Shown one piece after another: positions 57,856 to 64,000 of a DNA stretch of 64,000 bases. Source of the stretch: Maricaulis maris. GTDB taxonomy: Bacteria; Pseudomonadota; Alphaproteobacteria; Caulobacterales; Maricaulaceae. Position 1 is the first letter of the stretch. The number at the start of each line of letters is the position of its first letter. Both the position numbers and the translations under genes were made by a program. The notes beneath the pieces were generated by a model. The model worked only from the letters and a program-made list of their open reading frames with translations. It ran no database searches and was not told where the DNA came from. The stretch covers positions 248,001-312,000 of the forward strand of contig NZ_RBIM01000005.1 in NCBI RefSeq assembly GCF_003634045.1, in the 5' to 3' direction.

Positions 57856-59313
57856 TTATTCCGCCGGTCGGACCCGCAACTCTGCCTGGCTGTGCAGCAC
57901 TCCGGCCCGCATGACATGGGTCAGGCTGCGATAATGGGCGATATCCGCGCGCGGATCCTCGGCCAGGACGACCAGGTCGGCCATCAGCCCGGCCTGCAGC
58001 GTGCCGAACTCATCGGCCCCGTCCATCGCTTGCGCCCCGTTTCGGGTCGACAGGGTGATGATCGCTTCCGGATCGAGACCGGCCGCCTGCATCGCTTCCA
58101 TCTCCCACAGGATGGAGGCGCCATGCACGGTCAGCGGATTTCCGCTATCGGTGGCGGTGGCGATCCGGCCGCCGGCGGCGTGCACGGCCATGAGATTGTC
58201 CTGCATGATCACCATCTCGGCACCACCCCGCTCCAGCGCCGGATAGGCCCAATTGGCATTGAGCCGGCCAGGCAGGCCCGGCGTCATGCGTTCGGGATGG
58301 TTGATGCGATCGAGCAGGGCGTCATCGACACAGCCATTGGGATCATCGACTGGTGCCGCCGCTTCGAACACCACGCTGGCCAATGCTCGCGTCCAGTTAT
58401 TGCCGACAACCAGTGTCGGCGCATAAACCGCGTCACTCTCGGTCAGAAGGTCGAGGAATTCCGCATCGACCGGCTGGTCCGACACGCTGTGGACCAGCAT
58501 GAAGGCACCGGCCCGCAGCGCCATCTTGGCTTCGCGCAGCGAGGTAGCGTGCACGATCATCGGCAGTCCGGCCTCGCGCGCCGCCGCGCCGGTCGCCATC
58601 AGGACGGCGTCGAGGCGCTCGCGATCTTGCTCGCGCGGCGCCAAATACCAGACCTTGACCGCATCAGCGCCAATCTCAACAAGGCGGGCGACATCCGCCT
58701 CCACATCCTCGATGCTCTGCATGTCGAGGAAGAGCGGCTGGTCGGCAGCACCCCCGGTCATGAAGGCCTGATTGCGCCCGGCATGGGTGATCAGGGGACC
58801 CGCCGCCCGGACGTGAGCGCGGTCCGAACGCGCCGTGTCGACGGATTGCTCGCCGGTCACCGTCCAGTCAGCGCCGCCCACGTCGAAGACAGCCGTAATC
58901 CCCGAACACAGCCAGGCGCGGTGCCAACGGTCCGGATTGGACCGGAGCTCGGCGACCACGTCGGAATAGGCATAGACATCCCGCACCTCGAAGGCATCCG
59001 GGCGGCCGTCCAGCCATCCGGTCTGGGCGAAATGGACATGGGCATCGACGAGTCCGGGCGTGATGTAATGGCCGGTCAGATCAATGCTCACAGCGCCCGC
59101 AGGCAGCGGACAGTCCTGCGCTGTCCCGATACAGCCGATCCGGTCGCCCTCGACCAGGATCACACCATTTTCGATGGCCGCCGCGCCCGTCCCGTCAATC
59201 AGGGTCGCTCCAATGATGGCGGATACAGGCTCGTCGCCGGACGGCTGTGCCTGGCAGGCGGCGCCCGTGAGGGCAAAAACGCAAGCGCCCGCCAGTGTCT
59301 GGATACGTGTCAT
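57856..59313 (-). CDS. Exported metal-dependent amidohydrolase
   Basis: 485 residues. Signal peptide with ALTGAACQAQ, an imperfect lipobox. Amidohydrolase-superfamily metal motifs: DAHVHF at the start of the barrel, a lysine in AVKVWYLA (possible carboxylated metal bridge), IVHATS, LVHSVSD and the late Asp in ATATDSGNP. The superfamily includes imidazolonepropionase-like and prolidase-like enzymes; the substrate cannot be told. The ATG at 59313 begins the basic start of the signal peptide; an ATG at 59328 is an alternative. Confidence 0.8.
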   Translation of the reverse strand: MTRIQTLAGACVFALTGAACQAQPSGDEPVSAIIGATLIDGTGAAAIENGVILVEGDRIGCIGTAQDCPLPAGAVSIDLTGHYITPGLVDAHVHFAQTGWLDGRPDAFEVRDVYAYSDVVAELRSNPDRWHRAWLCSGITAVFDVGGADWTVTGEQSVDTARSDRAHVRAAGPLITHAGRNQAFMTGGAADQPLFLDMQSIEDVEADVARLVEIGADAVKVWYLAPREQDRERLDAVLMATGAAAREAGLPMIVHATSLREAKMALRAGAFMLVHSVSDQPVDAEFLDLLTESDAVYAPTLVVGNNWTRALASVVFEAAAPVDDPNGCVDDALLDRINHPERMTPGLPGRLNANWAYPALERGGAEMVIMQDNLMAVHAAGGRIATATDSGNPLTVHGASILWEMEAMQAAGLDPEAIITLSTRNGAQAMDGADEFGTLQAGLMADLVVLAEDPRADIAHYRSLTHVMRAGVLHSQAELRVRPAE

Positions 59314-59393
59314 GAAGCCCCCGATCATGGTGCAGATTTGCCAGACTCAGAGCCTGACATTCAGGCCGGCCCCGGTCAAAACCTGACCGCGTC

Positions 59394-60224
59394 CTACCAG
59401 CGCCAGTTCACCGTGACAGCGCCGAATTCCTCAGTCTCATCGAAGGAGCGGACACCGGCAACATGGCGGTATTCGCGGCGCACATAAGCCAGCGACAGAT
59501 CCGCCTTGCCCATGCGCACGGCGATCCCGGCCTGGGCGTCGCCGATGACTTCGCGCTGGGTGAAATACATGGCGTTCTGGAAGTCGATCCCGGCACCGGG
59601 ATCATACATCAGGGCGCGTCGGTCGGCCCCGGCGAAGACATACCAGGCGGGGCTTTCAGCCAGATTGTCCTGGCGCAGGTATTGGCCGACGCGGACTTCA
59701 GCGCCGGCGCTGGTGGCGGAACCGTCCGGACCGACACTGACCGCGGCACGCGGGGTAAAGCTGACATCAAGCTCCTGACCGGAGCCAGTGGTTTCGAAAG
59801 CGCGCTCATAGGCGACGGCAATGGTCGGCGCGCGCTCGCCGCGTGACAGGACCACGGGAGAATAGCCGTCATTGCGGGCCGAAAAGAGCTGATGGGCGCT
59901 GTCGGTGCGGACATCCTCCAGCACGGCCACCTCGATCACACCGGCTTCGCCGAGATCAATCCGGTTGCCACCCACCGGCGTCAGACCGGCCAGGGCATTG
60001 CCACCAATCGGGTCATTGCTGAGGGACAGCGCCGACAGGGCCACCCGCGCCGCATCCGGCGACAAGGGGCGGACATCGCCCTCGGCCATCATCTGTTGCT
60101 GGATCATTTGCGATGAGGATGCCCAGCCCGACGCCGCGTCACCCGGCTGCGTCAGCACCCAGCTAACGCCACCGAGCGCAATCAGCCCGGCCGTCAGTAC
60201 TTCTGCGGCACGTGTCGTACCCAT
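59394..60224 (-). CDS. Exported outer-membrane-like protein, possibly lipid A deacylase (LpxR-like)
   Basis: 276 residues. Signal-like N terminus (MGTTRAAEVLTAGLIALGGVSW), a low-complexity region and then repeated aromatic beta-strand patterns ending in TVNWRW, as in small outer-membrane barrels. The stretch AWYVFAGADRRALMYDPGAG...GDAQAGIAVRMG recalls the LpxR / DUF2219 group, but the catalytic residues were not identified with certainty. The long in-frame extension upstream of 60224 has many Cys and no signal character, so it was left out. Confidence 0.5.
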   Translation of the reverse strand: MGTTRAAEVLTAGLIALGGVSWVLTQPGDAASGWASSSQMIQQQMMAEGDVRPLSPDAARVALSALSLSNDPIGGNALAGLTPVGGNRIDLGEAGVIEVAVLEDVRTDSAHQLFSARNDGYSPVVLSRGERAPTIAVAYERAFETTGSGQELDVSFTPRAAVSVGPDGSATSAGAEVRVGQYLRQDNLAESPAWYVFAGADRRALMYDPGAGIDFQNAMYFTQREVIGDAQAGIAVRMGKADLSLAYVRREYRHVAGVRSFDETEEFGAVTVNWRW

Positions 60225-60366
60225 CACGCATCTCCCCCAAGCGCGACAAAAGCAAATCAAAGCACGCGATGCATGCTGATTCACCTGACGGGAGAAAAGG
60301 TTAACGCCGACACTCCGGCCGGTCCAATGAAAGGAATGTTGCAACGCGGCAGCGGTGCGAACCGGA

Positions 60367-60398
60367 CACAAAAAAGGGCACCTTGCCGTGCCCTTTTT
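60367..60398 (-). terminator. Terminator of nrdA
   Basis: AAAAAGGGCA (60371-60380) pairs with TGCCCTTTTT (60389-60398) around an 8-base loop. On the minus strand the T run follows the stem directly. It lies about 48 bases after the nrdA stop. Confidence 0.9.
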
Positions 60399-60445
60399 CG
60401 GCCGGTCCTACCCCCTCGGTCGGACCGGCGATCTGTGTGTCCCGC

Positions 60446-62347
60446 CTATTGGCAGGCGAGGCATTCCTCGTAATCGGTCGGGGCTGCCTCGGCCATGGAG
60501 ACTTCGGCGTCGGCCTTCTTTTCGGAGCCGGCATAGGCGGCCCGCTGGATCGACTTCGAGCGGCAATAATAAAGCGACTTCACGCCCTTCTCCCAGGCCG
60601 ACCAATGCAACATGTGGAGGTCCCACTTGTTGACGTCGCCGGGCAGGAAAATGTTCAGCGATTGCGACTGGCAGATATAGGGCGTGCGGTCGGCGGCATG
60701 CTCGATCACCCAGCGCTGGTCGATCTCGAAGGCGGTGCGGAACAGCGCCTTCTCGTGCTCGTCGAGGCAGTCGAGATGCTGGACCGAGCCTTCGTGCTCG
60801 AGAATGGACGCCCAGATACCCGGCGTGTTCATGCCCTTGGCGTCCAGCGCCGCTTCCAGTTGCGGGTTCTTGACCGTGGTCGAACCGGACAGGGTCTTGT
60901 GGGTATAGACATTGGCCGGGATCGGCTCGATGCCGGCCGAAACGCCACCGCAGATGATCGAGATCGAGGCCGTCGGGGCGATCGCCAGCTTGTGCGAGAA
61001 GCGGGCTTTCACGCCGGACGCTTCGGCATCGGGGCAGGCGCCGCGCTCTTCCGCCAGCTTCACCGAGGCGGCGTCAGCCGCCGTGCGGATGTGCTTGAAC
61101 AGCTTGAGGTTCCACGATTTGGCCATGGCGCTCTCAAACGGCGCATTCATCTGCTGTAGGAAGGTGTGCATGCCCATCAGGCCAAGCCCGACCGAGCGCT
61201 CCTGGATGGCGGAATAGACGGCGCGGTCCATCTCGGCCGGCGCGCGGTCGATGAAGTCTTGCAGCACATTGTCGAGGAAGCGGTAGATGTCCTCGATGAA
61301 ATCGGGCTCGTCCTTCCACTCCAGATATTTCGCCGCATTGAGCGAGGACAGGCAGCAAACAGCCGTGCGCTCCTTGCCGTTCTGGTCGAAACCGGTCGGC
61401 AGCATGATCTCGGCGCACAGGTTGGACTGGCGCACCTTGAGACCCAGCTTGCGCTGGTGGGCCGGCAGGGCGCGGTTCACCGTGTCGGAATAGATGATGT
61501 AGGGCTCGCCGGTCTGCAGGCGCAGCTCGATGATCTTCTGCCACAGCTTGCGGGCATTGACCGTCTTCACGACTTCGCCCGATTTCGGCGATTTCAGCTC
61601 GAATTCGGCATCATCCCGCACGGCTTCCATGAAGGCATCGGAGATGTTGAGGCCGTGATGCAGGTTCAGGGATTTGCGGTTGAAATCGCCGGACGGTTTG
61701 CGGATTTCGAGGAATTCCTCGATTTCCGGGTGGTGGATGTCGAGATAGACGGCGGCCGATCCGCGACGCAGCGAGCCTTGCGAGATCGCAAGGGTCAGGC
61801 TGTCCATCACGCGGATGAAAGGAATGATGCCGGAGGTCTGGCCGATTTCGCCGATCTTCTCGCCGATCGAACGGACATCACCCCAATAGGTGCCGATACC
61901 GCCGCCATTGGACGCGAGCCAGACATTCTCCGTCCAGGTGCCGACAATGTCGTCGAGGCTGTCGCCGACGGAATTGAGGAAGCAGGAGATCGGCAGGCCG
62001 CGATCAGCGCCGCCATTGGACAGGACCGGCGTCGCCGGCATGAACCACAGGCGCGAGATATAGTCATAAAGGCGCTGCGCGTGCTCGGTGTCATCGGCAT
62101 AGGCCGTGGCAACACGGGCAAACATGTCCTGATAGCTCTCGCCCGGCAGGAGATAGCGGTCTTCCAGCGTCTTCTTGCCGAACTCGGTCAGGAAGGCATC
62201 ACGCGACGGATCGATCCGGACGCTTTCAACCACGCGCAGATGCGAGGCATCGCCACCATGCGATTTGGGCTTGCCGCGTCGGGTTGTCGAAACCGTCTGG
62301 CGGGTCGATTCCACGGTCTGTGTCGCGGCGGTATCCAGTGGCGTCAT
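60446..62347 (-). CDS. nrdA: Class I ribonucleotide reductase, large subunit, without ATP cone
   Basis: Catalytic subunit, 633 residues. After about 60 variable residues the core begins directly (YLLPGESYQDMFARVATAYA). RLWFMPATPVLSNGG, GLPISCF with the active cysteine, SLRRGSAAVYLDIHHPEI, NLCAEI and the second active cysteine in CCLSSLN are visible, and the swinging pair is at the end (CLACQ, Cys629 and Cys632). The ATP-cone domain at the N terminus of E. coli NrdA is absent, so activity control by dATP through a cone is not expected. GGGGAG lies before the ATG. Confidence 0.93.
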   Translation of the reverse strand: MTPLDTAATQTVESTRQTVSTTRRGKPKSHGGDASHLRVVESVRIDPSRDAFLTEFGKKTLEDRYLLPGESYQDMFARVATAYADDTEHAQRLYDYISRLWFMPATPVLSNGGADRGLPISCFLNSVGDSLDDIVGTWTENVWLASNGGGIGTYWGDVRSIGEKIGEIGQTSGIIPFIRVMDSLTLAISQGSLRRGSAAVYLDIHHPEIEEFLEIRKPSGDFNRKSLNLHHGLNISDAFMEAVRDDAEFELKSPKSGEVVKTVNARKLWQKIIELRLQTGEPYIIYSDTVNRALPAHQRKLGLKVRQSNLCAEIMLPTGFDQNGKERTAVCCLSSLNAAKYLEWKDEPDFIEDIYRFLDNVLQDFIDRAPAEMDRAVYSAIQERSVGLGLMGMHTFLQQMNAPFESAMAKSWNLKLFKHIRTAADAASVKLAEERGACPDAEASGVKARFSHKLAIAPTASISIICGGVSAGIEPIPANVYTHKTLSGSTTVKNPQLEAALDAKGMNTPGIWASILEHEGSVQHLDCLDEHEKALFRTAFEIDQRWVIEHAADRTPYICQSQSLNIFLPGDVNKWDLHMLHWSAWEKGVKSLYYCRSKSIQRAAYAGSEKKADAEVSMAEAAPTDYEECLACQ

Positions 62348-62434
62348 GGTAAGTTTACTCCCCAAGCCCGAGGCAAAAAATCCCTGTTGCGCCAGCCCCA
62401 ATGCTGCGCACCGAACAAACCCAAAGGTCGTTAG

Positions 62435-62483
62435 AAAATCTGTATAGTGTGTCGCTGTCGCCAGCCGACCCAACATATAGTGG
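62435..62483 (-). promoter_or_regulatory. Two NrdR-box-like sites upstream of nrdA
   Basis: On the minus strand, ACACTATACAGATTTT (62450-62435) and CCACTATATGTTGGGT (62483-62468). Both share ACTATA with the consensus ACACTATATATAGTGT, and the second matches about 12 of 16. Centres are 33 bp apart, slightly more than the usual 31-32. They lie about 90-135 bases before the ATG. Confidence 0.55.
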
Positions 62484-62559
62484 ATCAAAGGCGGGGCGCT
62501 GGTCAACGGGGAGAATGATCCTTGAGCGGATTTTTTGGTTAACAAACCCCTAATAAGAT

Positions 62560-62593
62560 ATGCGCCCCGTCACACATCGTTAACGGGGCGCAT
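62560..62593 (-). terminator. Probable terminator of the putA-type gene
   Basis: ATGCGCCCCGT (62560-62570) and its perfect inverse ACGGGGCGCAT (62583-62593) form an 11-bp stem with a 12-base loop. The minus-strand sequence after it (CTTATTAG) is only moderately T-rich, so termination is likely but not certain. Confidence 0.5.
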
Positions 62594-62632
62594 CTCCGTG
62601 TCCAACAAGGATTAACAGCCGTTAACCCTGGC

Positions 62633-64000
62633 TCAGTCGAGGTTCAGCAGTTCCGGGTCGCCGCCCTGGGCCGCGATGTTGATCGTCACCGTCCGCTCAC
62701 CGGCGAAACGGTGAAGATAGTGCGGCCCGCCAGCCTTGGGACCCGTGCCAGACAAGCCTTCTCCGCCAAACGGCTGCACCCCGACAACCGCCCCGACCAT
62801 GTTGCGATTGACGTAGATATTGCCGGCCGGCACCAGCGACTGAATTTGCCTGTGGAAAGATGCAAGACGCGAGTGGATGCCCAGGGTCAGGCCATAGCCC
62901 TTGTCCGCGAGCTCAGCCGCAATGGCCGCCAATTCCTTGCGCTTGTATCGCACGACGTGAAGAATCGGCCCGAACACTTCGCGCTCCAGCAGGTCGAGCG
63001 AGGGCAGTTCCACCAGGGTCGGTCCGAAGAAGAAGCCGCTGTCGAACCTGTCACCGACATCAATTTGTTTGATCACCCGGGCTCCCGCCTCCATGCGCTC
63101 GACATGGCGAAGCAGGATCTCCCGGGCCTCATTGTCGATCACCGGGCCGACATCGGTCGCCGGGTCGGCGGGGTCACCGACCTGAAGCTCGTCCATGGCA
63201 CCGGCCAGCCCCTCGATGATCTCGTCGGCCGTGTCTTCCGGCAGGAAGATGACCCGCAGGGCCGAACAGCGCTGCCCGGCAGAGCCGAAGGCAGACTGGA
63301 TGGCGTCGTCGATCACCTGCTCCTTGAGTGCGGTGGTGTCGACGAACATGCCATTGAGACCACCGGTCTCGGCGATCAGCGGTGCAATCGCGGTCTCCCG
63401 TGCCGCCAGCGAGCGGTTGATCAGGCGCGCCACCTCGGTCGAGCCGGTAAAAGCAACGCCGGCGGTGCGCGGATCGGTCGTCAGCGCCGCCCCGACAATC
63501 TCACCGCGCCCGGGCAGGAGGTGCAGCACGTCGGCCGGCAGACCGGCCTTGTGGAACATCTTGACGGCCTCAAAGGCGATCAACGGCGTCTGCTCGGCCG
63601 GTTTTGCGAGCACGGTATTGCCCGCCGCCAGCGCCGCAGCGACCTGACCGGCGAAAATCGCCAACGGGAAATTCCACGGGCTGATGGTGACGAAGACACC
63701 GCGCCCCTTCATGCCGAGATGGTTGGTCTCGCCCGCCGGCCCCGGCAGGCGCACCGCGCTGTCGAACTCGCGCTCGGCCTGGGCCGCATAATAGCGGCAG
63801 AAATCGACGGCCTCGCGGACTTCGGCGATCCCGTCGGCCAGGGTCTTGCCGGCTTCGATCGCCATGATCGCCAGCAGGCGATCCATCTCGGCTTCCATGG
63901 CATCGCCCATGGCCCGCAGGATGGCGCCGCGCGCCTTGCCGCCGCGGCGGTCCCAGCCCGGCTGGGCGGCAACAGCACTGTCAAAGGCGGTGTTCACATC
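62633..64000 (-). CDS. putA: P5C dehydrogenase domain of a PutA-type protein (partial)
   Basis: The gene runs off the right edge, so only its last ~455 residues are seen. It oxidises glutamate semialdehyde (from pyrroline-5-carboxylate) to glutamate with NAD. VTISPWNFPLAIFAGQVAAALAAGN, the GRGEIVG and FTGST nucleotide loop, general base region IAETGGLNGMFVDTTA and the catalytic cysteine in GSAGQRCSALRV are clear. The end (QPFGGEGLSGTGPKAGGPHYL) is typical of PutA and its single-domain relatives. A proline dehydrogenase domain would lie upstream, outside the window, if this is true PutA. Confidence 0.88.
   Translation of the reverse strand, partial: DVNTAFDSAVAAQPGWDRRGGKARGAILRAMGDAMEAEMDRLLAIMAIEAGKTLADGIAEVREAVDFCRYYAAQAEREFDSAVRLPGPAGETNHLGMKGRGVFVTISPWNFPLAIFAGQVAAALAAGNTVLAKPAEQTPLIAFEAVKMFHKAGLPADVLHLLPGRGEIVGAALTTDPRTAGVAFTGSTEVARLINRSLAARETAIAPLIAETGGLNGMFVDTTALKEQVIDDAIQSAFGSAGQRCSALRVIFLPEDTADEIIEGLAGAMDELQVGDPADPATDVGPVIDNEAREILLRHVERMEAGARVIKQIDVGDRFDSGFFFGPTLVELPSLDLLEREVFGPILHVVRYKRKELAAIAAELADKGYGLTLGIHSRLASFHRQIQSLVPAGNIYVNRNMVGAVVGVQPFGGEGLSGTGPKAGGPHYLHRFAGERTVTINIAAQGGDPELLNLD

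Noticed and set aside
1-64000. tRNA, rRNA, CRISPR arrays, toxin-antitoxin or phage-defence systems
   Set aside because: I looked for T-loop motifs, regular spacer repeats and defence-type domains and saw none that could be supported.

Overview
The window looks like chromosome of a marine, stalked-type alphaproteobacterium of the Maricaulis / Hyphomonadaceae group. The evidence is high GC, Caulobacterales-style TonB receptors and lipoproteins, a Xanthomonas-type arginine module in which the N-acetylglutamate kinase is fused to the N-acetylglutamate synthase (a fusion known structurally from Maricaulis maris), and a fused aspartate kinase/diaminopimelate decarboxylase. No rRNA, tRNA, prophage, intact insertion sequence or CRISPR array was seen.

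Layout. 0.1-3.4 kb: arginine genes argF' - argB(A) - argC, each overlapping the next, then a convergent membrane glycosyltransferase. 5.3-8.5 kb: a large Oar-like TonB-dependent receptor. 8.6-17.4 kb: polyamine region with agmatine deiminase, a serine hydrolase and N-carbamoylputrescine amidase in one operon, and on the other strand an ornithine-decarboxylase-type enzyme followed by a deoxyhypusine-synthase-like enzyme. Between them lie a secreted protein, a MarC protein, two doubtful small ORFs and about 1 kb of non-coding DNA with several palindromic repeats.

17.9-41.2 kb is the most interesting part and reads as a phosphate-acquisition locus. It holds an internally duplicated, presumably surface-exposed lipoprotein (placed like ElpS of Caulobacter), its TonB-dependent receptor, a complete type II secretion system (gspC-N, a small lipoprotein and a prepilin peptidase), a PhnC ATPase, a one-piece PhnD-PhnE protein (binding protein fused to permease), a phosphate-selective porin and a PstS-type binding protein. 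PhoB-box-like 11-bp direct repeats lie in front of phnC and the porin, and a weaker one in front of the lipoprotein. The inferred job is to release phosphate outside the cell, bring it across the outer membrane and take up phosphonate or phosphate across the inner membrane.

41.4-64 kb: AMP nucleosidase; a repetitive autotransporter; a divergent histidine kinase/response regulator pair; the fused LysC-LysA enzyme; two tandem membrane proteins divergent from a membrane-bound AraC-type regulator; a CueR-type MerR regulator divergent from a DUF4396 membrane protein with a textbook 19-bp-spacer operator; class I ribonucleotide reductase with nrdB and nrdA separated by two unrelated genes, each preceded by NrdR-box-like sites; and the 3' part of a PutA/P5C dehydrogenase gene running off the end.
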